This document shows, in pieces, positions 7,755-16,840 of a stretch of 64,000 nucleotides of DNA (its first letter is position 1; every line of letters begins with the position of its first letter). Below the pieces are notes generated by a model that saw nothing but the letters and a program-made list of their open reading frames with translations, was not told the DNA's origin and searched no databases. A program made the translations under genes and the position numbers. Origin of the DNA: Paenibacillus polygoni (GTDB lineage: Bacteria; Bacillota; Bacilli; Paenibacillales; Paenibacillaceae); contig NZ_CP127162.1 of NCBI RefSeq assembly GCF_030263935.1, positions 1,807,501 through 1,871,500 of the forward strand, written 5' to 3'.

Positions 7755-10700
7755 ATGTATTTAAAACGTATAGAGCTATCCGGCTTTAAATCGTTTGCTG
7801 ATCGTACGGAGATGGAGTTTGTTCAGGGTATAACCTCAGTAGTTGGCCCGAACGGAAGCGGGAAGAGTAATATTTCTGACGGCATTCGCTGGGTACTGGG
7901 TGAACAGAGCGCTAAGTCCCTCCGCGGGGGCAAGATGGAAGATATTATATTTGCCGGAAGTGATACGCGAAAAGCAGTTAATTTTGCTGAAGTTTCTTTA
8001 ACATTGGATAATGAAGATCAGGCACTCGCACTCGATTTTGGTGAAGTTACGGTAACTCGCCGTGTTCATCGAAGCGGGGACAGTGAGTATTTTATAAACA
8101 AACAACCATGCAGGTTGAAAGATATAACAGAGCTGTTCATGGATACAGGGATCGGGAAAGAAGCCTATTCCATTATCGGCCAAGGTCGTATCGAGGAAAT
8201 TCTGAGTACACGTTCTGAAGACCGCCGTGGAATTTTTGAAGAGGCTTCAGGTATTGTGAAATACAAGTCTCGCAAAAAAGATGCAGTCCGCAAGCTGGAT
8301 GATACGGAGCAGAATTTACTGCGTATTCACGACCTTGTGACAGAACTTGAAGATCAGATTGGTCCCCTCAGGGAACAGTCACAAAAAGCACTTCATTATA
8401 AAGAATTGAAAAATGAACTAAAGGAAAAAGAACTTTCCTTGTACGTATATCAAATTGAGCAAATTCATTCCTCATGGAGTGAGGCTAATGAACGTCTAGT
8501 TTCACTCAAAGAAAAACAGATGGAATTATCGGCGATTGTATCAAATCACGATGCCATTCTTGAACAGGACCGTACAGAGCTTCGTGAGGTCGAAGAGGCG
8601 GTTGAACGGCTTCAAGGAGAATTGCTTCACTATAGTGAAGCTACAGAGAAAAGTGAAGGATATCGTGAACTGCTAAAAGAGAGATTAAAAAACCTGTTAG
8701 CTAATAAAGAACAGTTGCTAAGCTCTCTGAGTGGAAGTGAAGAGCGTTATGTGGAACGTGAACAGGAGCTTGACAACTTCAGAGCCAAACTATCAACGCT
8801 TGAGCAAGAACTTGCTGAACTGCGGGAGACGTTATCTGCAGAGGAAGCGAAGCTTGTTGGTGTAACGGGCGGAATCAGTCAGGAACAAGAAGAAAACCTA
8901 AAAGGTAACCTTCTCGAACTGATGAATCAGATGGCGCAGGCCCGTAATGAGATTCGTTATGCGGATCAGCAGAAAGAATCAATTGAGCGTCGTTTAAACC
9001 GCGCTGATGAAGAATCAGATAAGTGGGAAGAAAAAAGAGATGAACTGCAAAAACGGAAGAGCCTGCTTGAGCAGAACATCCAAAAGTTACAGAAGGAAAT
9101 CACTTCACTACGTACAGGATATATTTCAGAGAGTGAACGATATCATTCTCTTCAAAAACAGTATTCTGAAAGCCAGTCGACCATAAGAAAATGGGAACAA
9201 AAACGTGAAGCGCAGGTCTCAAGACGCGATACGATGAAGGAAATGCAGGATGATTTTGATGGCTTTATGACCGGTGTCAAAGAGGTGCTTAAAGCTTCTC
9301 GTAAAAACGTCTTGCAAGGGGTTCACGGCGCGGTCGCAGAACTCATCAAAGTACCGGAAAAAATCGAACTTGCTGTTGAAACGGCGATGGGAGCTTCACT
9401 GCAGCATGTGGTCATGGAAAATGAAGCTGTATCCCGCCAAGCGATTGCTTTCCTAAAACAGCGTCAGCTTGGTAGAGCTACCTTCTTGCCGCTGGATGTG
9501 ATACGTCCGAGAACGATTGGCGCAGCTGATCGTGCAGTCATAGAGGCGTTAGATGGGTTTGTCGGGATCGGTGCAAATCTTGTTGAATATCATGCCAAGT
9601 ATGAAGCCATTGTGGGCAGTTTACTCGGTAATGTCATCATTGCAGAACGCTTGGAAGATGCAAACCGTATTGCGGCGAAATGCCAGTATCGTTACCGTGT
9701 GGTTACTTTAGATGGAGACGTGGTGAATGCAGGCGGTTCGATGACGGGAGGAAGTCAGCACCGCAAAAATAGCAGCCTGCTGTCTCGTAAACGCCAGCTC
9801 GAACAGCTGGACCTAGATATTCAGGAAACGGAGAATCAAATCAGCAAACTCCTGCGTAATCTGGAAGAGATTAAAGAACAAACGGAACAATGTCAGGTTA
9901 GCCTCGACACCCTCCGTCAAAATGGAGATGATAAGCGGTCTGAGGAACAACAAGCATCACTGGAGTTAAAACAGCTCGAGCATGAACTGGGTCATGTTCT
10001 TACTCAGGTTGAGGCTGCGGGCCAAGAGAAAACAGGGTTTGCAGATGAAATAAAAGAACTAGAGCAGACACGCGCTAAGGCAGCTGAGAACTTATCTAGG
10101 CTGGAAGATGAGGAGAAAGCAACGCATCAGGCGATTCATGCGGCAGAATTCGCTCGTAAGGCGAATGAATCTGCCAAGGAAGAACTTCAAAACTCGCTTA
10201 CCATCTTAAAAGTGAAGGAAGGTAAGCTGGACCAGGAAAGATTCTCCCTTGAAGAGCAGGTACGCCGTCTTGAACGGGAGTATCAAAATGTGGATAAAGA
10301 ACGGTATCGGAATCGTACGCTGCTAGCTTCGGTAGAAGCTGACCTCAAAACGAACGAAGAGGAAAGTATTAAGCAGACAGAAGCACTCAATCAGTACAAA
10401 CTGAAAAAAGAGGAAGCTTCAAAAGAACTTGATTTCAAACGTGCTTCTCGCAGTCAGCTTATCAAAAAGCTGGAAGAGGAAGAGAATGAGACAAGAGAAC
10501 AGCGCCAGAGGCTCAAGACTTGCGAAGATGAGCTGAGAACAACCGAAATTAGTGTCAATCGTTTGGATGTTGAGCTGGACAATATTTTGAAAAAGCTGAA
10601 TGATGATTACGAGCTTACGTATGAGCTGGCTAAACAGAGCTATGATATTCCTGAAGATATTGAAGGAAGCAAGGCTGATGTACAGCAGCTGAAACGAAAT

Positions 10701-11324
10701 ATCCAGGCGCTTGGTGAAGTGAATCTTGGTGCCATTGAGGAATATGAACGTGTGAATGAACGTTATACTTTCCTTAGTGAACAGAAAGAGGATCTAACAC
10801 AGGCGAAGACGACACTCTATCAAGTCATTAAAGAGATGGATGATGAGATGTCGAGACGATTTAAAACAACGTTTGATGCGATTAAACGGGAATTTGGAAC
10901 GGTATTCTCCAAGCTGTTTGGCGGGGGACGTGCAGATCTCGTCTTGATTGATCCGGATAAACTGCTGACGACTGGGATTGATATTGTTGCTCAGCCTCCG
11001 GGTAAAAAACTTCAAAATCTTCAGCTTCTATCTGGAGGAGAGCGAGCACTGACCGCGATGGCTTTATTGTTTGCTATTTTGCATGTGCGTCCTGTTCCTT
11101 TCTGTGTACTGGATGAAGTAGAAGCTGCACTAGACGAAGCAAACGTGGTTCGTTTTGCTCAGTACCTGCGTGAATTCTCTGAACAGACGCAGTTTATCGT
11201 CGTCACTCACCGGAAAGGTACGATGGAAGAAGCCGATGTCCTGTACGGGGTAACGATGGAAGAAGGCGGAGTATCTAAGCTTGTCTCTGTCAAATTAGAA
11301 GATGAAGAAGCGGTTATCGCATAA
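7755..11324 (+). CDS. smc: chromosome partition protein SMC
   Basis: ATPase that forms a large ring with ScpA and ScpB and condenses and segregates the chromosome. 1189 residues, the usual size. Walker A GPNGSGKSN is at about 31-39, a long coiled-coil arm follows, a hinge at about 505-655 (includes GGSMTGGS near its end), then the return coiled coil. The C-terminal head carries LSGGERALTAMALLF at about 1091 and Walker B CVLDEVEAALDEAN at about 1116. ATG 7755 is preceded by a GGAGGTG run. ftsY starts only 33 bases after it. Confidence 0.97.
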   Translation: MYLKRIELSGFKSFADRTEMEFVQGITSVVGPNGSGKSNISDGIRWVLGEQSAKSLRGGKMEDIIFAGSDTRKAVNFAEVSLTLDNEDQALALDFGEVTVTRRVHRSGDSEYFINKQPCRLKDITELFMDTGIGKEAYSIIGQGRIEEILSTRSEDRRGIFEEASGIVKYKSRKKDAVRKLDDTEQNLLRIHDLVTELEDQIGPLREQSQKALHYKELKNELKEKELSLYVYQIEQIHSSWSEANERLVSLKEKQMELSAIVSNHDAILEQDRTELREVEEAVERLQGELLHYSEATEKSEGYRELLKERLKNLLANKEQLLSSLSGSEERYVEREQELDNFRAKLSTLEQELAELRETLSAEEAKLVGVTGGISQEQEENLKGNLLELMNQMAQARNEIRYADQQKESIERRLNRADEESDKWEEKRDELQKRKSLLEQNIQKLQKEITSLRTGYISESERYHSLQKQYSESQSTIRKWEQKREAQVSRRDTMKEMQDDFDGFMTGVKEVLKASRKNVLQGVHGAVAELIKVPEKIELAVETAMGASLQHVVMENEAVSRQAIAFLKQRQLGRATFLPLDVIRPRTIGAADRAVIEALDGFVGIGANLVEYHAKYEAIVGSLLGNVIIAERLEDANRIAAKCQYRYRVVTLDGDVVNAGGSMTGGSQHRKNSSLLSRKRQLEQLDLDIQETENQISKLLRNLEEIKEQTEQCQVSLDTLRQNGDDKRSEEQQASLELKQLEHELGHVLTQVEAAGQEKTGFADEIKELEQTRAKAAENLSRLEDEEKATHQAIHAAEFARKANESAKEELQNSLTILKVKEGKLDQERFSLEEQVRRLEREYQNVDKERYRNRTLLASVEADLKTNEEESIKQTEALNQYKLKKEEASKELDFKRASRSQLIKKLEEEENETREQRQRLKTCEDELRTTEISVNRLDVELDNILKKLNDDYELTYELAKQSYDIPEDIEGSKADVQQLKRNIQALGEVNLGAIEEYERVNERYTFLSEQKEDLTQAKTTLYQVIKEMDDEMSRRFKTTFDAIKREFGTVFSKLFGGGRADLVLIDPDKLLTTGIDIVAQPPGKKLQNLQLLSGGERALTAMALLFAILHVRPVPFCVLDEVEAALDEANVVRFAQYLREFSEQTQFIVVTHRKGTMEEADVLYGVTMEEGGVSKLVSVKLEDEEAVIA

Positions 11325-11357
11325 CTACAGCACGTATTTTTGAGGTGGAGGGAACGT

Positions 11358-12362
11358 ATGAGTTTCTTTAAAAAATTAAAAGAGAGTATTTCAACCAAAA
11401 CAGAAACGGTCACGAATAAATTTAAAGACGGCCTGGAGAAAACACGAAAAGGCTTTGTTGAAAAGGTATCAGACCTTGTGATCCGCCGCAAAAAAATCGA
11501 TGAAGAATTTTATGAAGAACTGGAAGAGATTCTAATCGGTGCGGATGTAGGAGTTAACACGGTGATGGACCTGATCGATGATCTGAGAGTAGAAGTGAAG
11601 AAACGCAAGATCGAAGATGCTGCGGAACTTCAACCTGTTCTTTCTGAGAAACTGACAGCTCTGCTTCGGTCTGAACAAGACAATGCGCTGAACATGAACA
11701 AAGATGGAATTACCGTTATTCTCTTTGTAGGGGTTAATGGTGTTGGTAAAACAACGACGATTGGTAAACTTGCACACCGTTTCAAACAGGAAGGCAAAAA
11801 AGTAATGCTCGCTGCAGGGGATACGTTCCGTGCAGGTGCGATTGAACAGCTGGAAGTTTGGGGAGAACGTGCCGGAGTAGAAGTGGTCAAACAACAAGCC
11901 GGATCAGACCCTGCTGCAGTTATGTACGACGCAGTTAAAGCAGCAAAACAGCGGAATGTGGATGTACTCTTGTGTGATACTGCGGGACGTCTTCAGAATA
12001 AATCAAACCTGATGGAAGAGCTCAACAAAATCTTCCGTGTCATTCAGCGCGAAATCCCAGGTGCTCCGCATGAAGTACTTATGGTGCTTGATGCAACAAC
12101 GGGGCAAAATGCGCTGAGTCAGGCTAAATTGTTTGGAGAGAAGAGCGGGGTAACCGGACTTGTCCTAACGAAGCTGGATGGTACAGCAAAAGGCGGTATC
12201 GTTATTGCTATTCGCCAGGAGATGGATATTCCTGTGAAACTGGTCGGTCTTGGAGAGAAAGCGGATGATCTGCAGCCATTTGATTCGGATCAGTTTGTTC
12301 ACGCCCTATTTGCAGGACTTATTCAAGAAGAGAATGAAAATGATAAAGAAAAAGAAGAGTAG
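11358..12362 (+). CDS. ftsY: signal recognition particle receptor FtsY
   Basis: Membrane-associated GTPase that receives ribosome-SRP complexes and hands them to SecYEG. 334 residues: a short amphipathic N-terminus (SFFKKLKESI), an N-domain helical bundle, then the G domain with GVNGVGKTTTIGKLA near residue 125, DTAGRLQNKSNLM and TKLDGTAKGG. The long acidic A domain of enterobacterial FtsY is absent, as usual in Bacillales. ATG 11358 follows GGTGGAGGG. In B. subtilis ylxM-ffh follow directly; here about 6.4 kb of other genes intervene. Confidence 0.96.
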   Translation: MSFFKKLKESISTKTETVTNKFKDGLEKTRKGFVEKVSDLVIRRKKIDEEFYEELEEILIGADVGVNTVMDLIDDLRVEVKKRKIEDAAELQPVLSEKLTALLRSEQDNALNMNKDGITVILFVGVNGVGKTTTIGKLAHRFKQEGKKVMLAAGDTFRAGAIEQLEVWGERAGVEVVKQQAGSDPAAVMYDAVKAAKQRNVDVLLCDTAGRLQNKSNLMEELNKIFRVIQREIPGAPHEVLMVLDATTGQNALSQAKLFGEKSGVTGLVLTKLDGTAKGGIVIAIRQEMDIPVKLVGLGEKADDLQPFDSDQFVHALFAGLIQEENENDKEKEE

Positions 12363-12396
12363 AATCTGTATATAGCAAAATTCTACTTCTCATACC

Positions 12397-12430
12397 AAAA
12401 AAGATCGGACTCTAATGAAGGAGCCGATCT
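12397..12430 (-). terminator. terminator of the minus-strand glycan operon
   Basis: Read on the minus strand, AGATCGG-CTC (from 12430) pairs with GAG-T-CCGATCT with one bulged base and is followed by six T (the A-run at 12397-12402). It is placed correctly to end the operon entering from 12608. Confidence 0.7.
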
Positions 12431-12432
12431 GG

Positions 12433-12478
12433 AGACTGCAGACAAACTAGCTTAAACTAGTTTGCCTGCAGTCTTTTT
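12433..12478 (+). terminator. intrinsic terminator of ftsY
   Basis: AGACTGCAG-A-CAAACTAG pairs with CTAGTTTG-C-CTGCAGTCT (12433-12474), giving a 17-bp stem with one mismatch, followed by TTTTT. Together with the minus-strand hairpin beside it, it insulates two converging transcripts. Confidence 0.9.
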
Positions 12479-12607
12479 ATTTTATATAGCTGCGGTAGCT
12501 GCGGAACTGCAATCCCTTATCAATCTGAACAGCAATTCCATTATGATCTCGGTCTTATTAGTCATATCTATCTTTCATCGTTTGATTAGATAACTTGTAC
12601 GAGTAAG

Positions 12608-12811
12608 CTAGGCAGCAAGAATGCGGATGAGTTCCACCGATGAGAGGGGTACAAATGCAAGATCTCCGGGAGGTCCATAAATAATAGGAGGAACGCGGAG
12701 GATCAGCGTCGTTTCATCGACAGATACCAAGATACCATCTAAATAATCATTCGATGTTAGGATTTCAACTTCACTCCCTAAGAAGCCGCGAACCATATCT
12801 CTGAAATTCAT
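12608..12811 (-). CDS. small beta-rich protein, possible DUF2642/LSm-like
   Basis: 67 residues; last gene of the minus-strand operon. After a short N-terminal helix it shows the pattern G-x-x-V-x-I-x-T...G-x-L-x-x-V...L-x-L, then IPP...FVPLSSVELI, which resembles small Sm-like or DUF2642-type proteins of spore-formers (from memory, unverified). It shares this pattern with the C-terminal half of its upstream neighbour (12876-13199), so the two look like diverged paralogues. ATG 12811 has AAAGGAG 8 bases upstream. Function unknown; context suggests a surface or spore-envelope role. Confidence 0.75.
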   Translation of the reverse strand: MNFRDMVRGFLGSEVEILTSNDYLDGILVSVDETTLILRVPPIIYGPPGDLAFVPLSSVELIRILAA

Positions 12812-12875
12812 TAATCATTCTCCTTTACAATTACAATTTTGAATTGCTTCTTTGTATCTCATTCGATATTCATGC

Positions 12876-13199
12876 TTATTGGGCTACAGATATGTTGTTA
12901 TAAGGAATAATAACGATATCCCCCGTGTTTTCACGGATTTCGACGGCATCGACTCCTGCGGCAAGCACGGTACCGATCACCGTAATGCTTGTCGTACTAA
13001 TACTGATATTGCGACCTGTCTGGGATTCAAAAAAAGTTTGCAATTCTAGATTTACGGTAAGCCCGGAGCGAACCTCAGATTCGAGCTGAGATAACCGGTC
13101 CTGGAGTAAATCGGCTTTTGCTGTTAATTCCTCTACTCGTTTATTGAGTCGCTGGATCTGTGCCGCAAACCGGCGGCAATTACAAAATAAAAAACACAT
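12876..13199 (-). CDS. coiled-coil protein with a small beta-rich C-terminal domain
   Basis: 107 residues, not recognised with certainty. A cysteine-containing start (MCFLFCNCRR) is followed by a coiled coil at about 12-46 (RLNKRVEELTAKADLLQDRL...), then a domain (about 50-107: GRNISISTTSITVIGTVLAAG...VIIPYNNISV) with the same pattern as the next gene. ATG 13199 has AAGGAGG 8 bases upstream. It lies 24 bases after the pyruvyltransferase-like gene and 64 bases before its shorter paralogue, in one operon. The coiled coil suggests oligomers; the two genes may encode partner subunits. Confidence 0.75.
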   Translation of the reverse strand: MCFLFCNCRRFAAQIQRLNKRVEELTAKADLLQDRLSQLESEVRSGLTVNLELQTFFESQTGRNISISTTSITVIGTVLAAGVDAVEIRENTGDIVIIPYNNISVAQ

Positions 13200-13223
13200 G
13201 AATTTAGCCTCCTTGATTCATTA

Positions 13224-14234
13224 TTAACTTTTTATGGTTTGCTCAAGATCTTGAACAAGCTGCTTCAGTTCTGCTGTGCTTTCTTGTTCTGCCCTGCGGA
13301 TCAGCGGTAAATTGTCCTGTACTTCGGCGGGACCCTCTTTAAGAAAACGCTCGATCAAAGGATCTAGCGAAGTGAACGGCACAGAATAATCACAATAATA
13401 ATGTTCCAAATGAAAACGGCTCAGCAAATGTTTGACTTTGCCCATTTTGCTCATAGAGAGAACCGGTACACCTGCCCGCAGGGCAACTAATGCAGGATGA
13501 AGTTTATAACTAATTAAATAATCCATAGACTGGATGATGTTGTAGGTGAGGTCAATTTCAAGCAGAAGAGATATCGTCTGGATGGATGCTTTGGGATCGG
13601 ATTCTTTGATCGTTTGTTCAAGTCTTTTACATGTGTCGTAATCAGAAAAGCGGTTATTGGGGTGGTTGACCACAGGGATAAGAACAATATGATAATTTTG
13701 GCGACTTAGTCTGAGAAGCAGACGGGTCATTTCTTCAAAAGGAAATGCAGGGTAAGAGAAGAGGCAAACTCCGATGGTTTTTTTAGATGAAAAACGCTGT
13801 ATTGGAAATGGATGCTCCTGGTATGCAAATACGATATCCTGGGCTACCTCTGGACGATCATGAAATCTCCCAATTCCGGCAAGCTCTGCTGATTTGTTAT
13901 CCCGAAAAACAGCTCTTTTTGCATGTCGAATATATTCGCGGTGTCTATCGATCTCTTCCTGAGGCCATGTTTCGGGCGGATACGTATCGACAATACCTAC
14001 TCCATAGAGCCACATTGGATGTTGCTGCAACACTTTAGGGAAATAATAATTACTGAATTTATAGGGGGTAATGAGGTCTCCACCGCCAATGATGACAGCA
14101 TCCACCTCACGAGGGTCAATATAACCATTCCAAGGAAATAGATGGTGTCTGTAAAAGGCTTGTTGTAACGTTCTTAAAAATAGATCATCACCGAAATTAC
14201 CCATACCGTAGTAACCGCTCGCTGCGATTCTCAT
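13224..14234 (-). CDS. polysaccharide pyruvyl transferase family protein
   Basis: 336 residues. The N-terminus ASGYYGMGNFGDDLFLRTL and IIGGGDLITPY, plus the late SYKLHPALVALRAGVPVL, match the polysaccharide pyruvyl transferase (CsaB/WcaK-like) superfamily, whose members transfer pyruvate from PEP to sugars of surface polymers. ATG 14234 overlaps the stop of the upstream glycosyltransferase (ATGA) and has AAAGGAGGTG before it, so the two are coupled. Whether it is the S-layer-anchoring CsaB cannot be told; it is shorter and divergent, so I give no symbol. Confidence 0.85.
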   Translation of the reverse strand: MRIAASGYYGMGNFGDDLFLRTLQQAFYRHHLFPWNGYIDPREVDAVIIGGGDLITPYKFSNYYFPKVLQQHPMWLYGVGIVDTYPPETWPQEEIDRHREYIRHAKRAVFRDNKSAELAGIGRFHDRPEVAQDIVFAYQEHPFPIQRFSSKKTIGVCLFSYPAFPFEEMTRLLLRLSRQNYHIVLIPVVNHPNNRFSDYDTCKRLEQTIKESDPKASIQTISLLLEIDLTYNIIQSMDYLISYKLHPALVALRAGVPVLSMSKMGKVKHLLSRFHLEHYYCDYSVPFTSLDPLIERFLKEGPAEVQDNLPLIRRAEQESTAELKQLVQDLEQTIKS

Positions 14235-15493
14235 GTGGTTTCACCTCCTTTATCATGAAGAGAACGGTTTTGTCTCCATGCTTTATAGTGGTGCAGATGC
14301 TGCTGACTGACGCTACTTGTATGAACCAATCTGTGGTAAACAACCTCTTCTGTTTTAGCAAATTCATATTTAGTAAGCAGCTTTCTACAGACTTCTATAT
14401 CTTCAAAGACTCTGCCATAAAGTCCGCCGTATTCCGTCCATCCTCTTACGGATCTCAGATGTTCAGTGCGATAGATTCTAGGTACGGGTGGGTAAGCATG
14501 GGTATCTGTCTCGAGTATTCCTTCAAAGGTAGATTGTCCTCGCAAGCTAATATGGCCATCTCTGCTTCTTCTCCATACAAGGCTTGTACCCGTACCAAGG
14601 GCAGCGCAGGGATTCTGTTCCATCAGAAGAACGAGCGAATGAAGAGCATCAGGAGGGAGCCAGTCATCTGCATCAAGTTCTAGAACATACGTACCGGCAC
14701 TTTCACGAAGCAGGTCATTGAGTACAAAGGCTTTTCCTCGGTTTGCAGCATAGCGAAGTATCCGGATCCGAGGATCGTGATCCATTGCAGATGCTTTCTC
14801 AGCCGTTTTATCTGTGGAACCATCGTCACCGATCAAGAGTTCGAAGTTAGGACAACTCTGTGCTAGGACGGAGCGAATGGACCAGCTGATAGTAGATTCC
14901 ATGTTGTGTACACTAAGCAGAATGCTCACAAGTGGAAAAGAGGATTGATAATTGTTTTTATGAACATGACGCTGCTCAACAGATATTGGGACAGTCCGCT
15001 GTATAACCGGAAGTATGGAGTCATGAGAGGGGTCTATTTTATATGCAGGGGACAGAGGCATGTTCGTAAACGTATGATGTTGATTTTGCAGATTTAGGTA
15101 TAGACATGCGGATTTTGTGTGACATAACTGTTGCAGTTCCCAGGCTAACCAGTGGGCAGAAGGCAGGGGGGCGAGTGTTAGATTAAAGGACGGAGTAAAT
15201 AGATCTTTTCGAAAGAAGAAATATTCAGGTCTGCCTGGTACAACAGTATAAACGAAACACTGAACCTTACTGGGGAGGTGTATAAGTTGATGACGCAGCT
15301 GAAACTCTTCCGTAGTGGAGAGATGGAATCCTTGATTAGACCATAACAGCCATTCTGCACAGGGATGATGTTCAAGTTCTTTACGGAGCTCTAGGAATAA
15401 CTTGTCAGCACGGTATTCGGACTGTGACATGAGTGTAAAGTAATGAAGTCCCGTCATTTTGTAGAAAAAGCTAGATGCTGCACGCTTACTCAT
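14231..15493 (-). CDS. family 2 glycosyltransferase with an uncharacterised N-terminal region
   Basis: 420 residues from ATG 15493. The C-terminal half is a GT-A glycosyltransferase: VSILLSVHNMESTISWSIRSV, IGDDGSTDKT and the metal-binding LELDADDWL. The first 190 residues match nothing I recognise (FFYKMTGLHYFTLMSQSEYR, EWLLWSNQGFHLS). An in-frame ATG at 15580 lies 95 bases inside the preceding gene; 15493 is preferred because AAAGGA sits right before it and it overlaps that gene by 8 bases. Presumed cytoplasmic, adding a sugar to a surface glycan; donor and acceptor unknown. Confidence 0.85.
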   Translation of the reverse strand: MSKRAASSFFYKMTGLHYFTLMSQSEYRADKLFLELRKELEHHPCAEWLLWSNQGFHLSTTEEFQLRHQLIHLPSKVQCFVYTVVPGRPEYFFFRKDLFTPSFNLTLAPLPSAHWLAWELQQLCHTKSACLYLNLQNQHHTFTNMPLSPAYKIDPSHDSILPVIQRTVPISVEQRHVHKNNYQSSFPLVSILLSVHNMESTISWSIRSVLAQSCPNFELLIGDDGSTDKTAEKASAMDHDPRIRILRYAANRGKAFVLNDLLRESAGTYVLELDADDWLPPDALHSLVLLMEQNPCAALGTGTSLVWRRSRDGHISLRGQSTFEGILETDTHAYPPVPRIYRTEHLRSVRGWTEYGGLYGRVFEDIEVCRKLLTKYEFAKTEEVVYHRLVHTSSVSQQHLHHYKAWRQNRSLHDKGGETT

Positions 15494-16511
15494 ATATTCC
15501 TTTGGCAGCGAGGGTTTGACGGATGACAAGATCAGCTGCTTCCCCTCTTTGTGTCCAGCGGTTGTCTCTGGCATATGCAATCCGGGCTAATCTCGCGGCA
15601 GGGTCTTCTCGTTCGTTCAGCATCTTGCCTAATTTAGTGATGAAATCTTCATGTGTGGTCGCGGTCTTGACATGAGGTTCCATGTGAATACACTCTGGGA
15701 GTGCGGTAGACAACACTTTTACGCCAGTTGCCATATATTCGTAAGCTTTTACAGGATTCGTTGCGAGAGTAATGGGATGATATAGGAAAGGGATCACTGC
15801 AACGTCGATATGCTGCAAATACCCCTTTAATTCATGATGGGGTTTTTCACCTAAAATGTGTACGTTGGGGAGAGACTTATATCCTGGTATATCTCCATAA
15901 GGAGCACCAATGGATACAAACTGTACATCAGGATACCTCTCTGCGGACTTAGCAAAAAGTTCATGATCCACCCAATAAGCCCATGCTCCTATATAAGCAA
16001 CAACAGGTCCGCTCGGAAGATCATGGGGTCTAGGGGCGGAGTCTGCATCAAACATGCTTGAATCGGCACCATTCGGGATAAGGGTAATGGGCTTTTCCGG
16101 GTATGCAAGTGACAAGCGCGTTTTAATAGTTTCCGCAGTAGCCACTAAATGATCTGATGATTCTACCATGCGATGCTCGTACCTCGCCCAGTGTGGAAAT
16201 TCATCACAGCAATCATAAATGACCGCATCCGGATCATATAAAGCAATCAGCCTTGTTCTTTGTTTCGCCCAGGTGGTCCATACGACAACAGGGTGATCTT
16301 TTCGCAGCTTGGCTAAATGTCTTTTTACAAAAGCGTGATGATCCGTAAACAGATGAACACCGGGTTCGATCTCGGTGAGCCTGCTTGTCATCGGAGCCAA
16401 GTTTTCAAAAAACACATGATGTCCTCTTGCCCCAAGTTCTGTCATCAGCTGTTGAGGACGCTGTTTCATAAAAGTCCAGTTCATCGTTTTGGGATAAATA
16501 ATAATCGCCAT
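15486..16511 (-). CDS. family 1/4-type glycosyltransferase (GT-B fold)
   Basis: 341 residues; first gene of the five-gene minus-strand operon. A Rossmann-like start (IIIYPKTMNWTFMKQRPQQLM) resembles teichuronic-acid type transferases such as TuaH. The C-terminal donor domain has VVAYIGAWAYWVDHELF and the NPVKAYEYMATGVKVLST motif typical of GT4 enzymes. ATG 16511 has AAAGGAGGT about 11 bases upstream; the start at 16535 lies upstream of that site and is rejected. It is divergent from wecB, 330 bases away, suggesting a shared regulatory region. Confidence 0.88.
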   Translation of the reverse strand: MAIIIYPKTMNWTFMKQRPQQLMTELGARGHHVFFENLAPMTSRLTEIEPGVHLFTDHHAFVKRHLAKLRKDHPVVVWTTWAKQRTRLIALYDPDAVIYDCCDEFPHWARYEHRMVESSDHLVATAETIKTRLSLAYPEKPITLIPNGADSSMFDADSAPRPHDLPSGPVVAYIGAWAYWVDHELFAKSAERYPDVQFVSIGAPYGDIPGYKSLPNVHILGEKPHHELKGYLQHIDVAVIPFLYHPITLATNPVKAYEYMATGVKVLSTALPECIHMEPHVKTATTHEDFITKLGKMLNEREDPAARLARIAYARDNRWTQRGEAADLVIRQTLAAKGIYE

Positions 16512-16840
16512 GTAATCGCAATACCTCCTTTGCAAACTCTATATCAGCTTATTCATCACTAGTTTAATAGAAACGGCAGATGACCCAGATTTAAGCGCGG
16601 AAAATTTGATATAACGGATAATCTATTAGATGATCTGTCCGTTTCGCTAGATTGCTGACTTACATATAAAAGGATAAGGGACGGGGATACGGTGTTCTTC
16701 TGGTTGAGATTTTAGGATGCCAGTTTGCTATTCCTGTACGTTCTAAAATGAATATGAAGCATCCTGAAAATTTCACAACGAAATTTTCTTCCCTTATCTG
16801 GGGTATAGCAGATCATCATTTTATAGGGGGATTTGATTAC

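Noticed and set aside
16512..16620. Weak sigma-K-like elements (AC...GATATAGAG) upstream of the minus-strand glycan operon
   Set aside because: Two mismatches in the -10 element; too weak to claim sporulation control.
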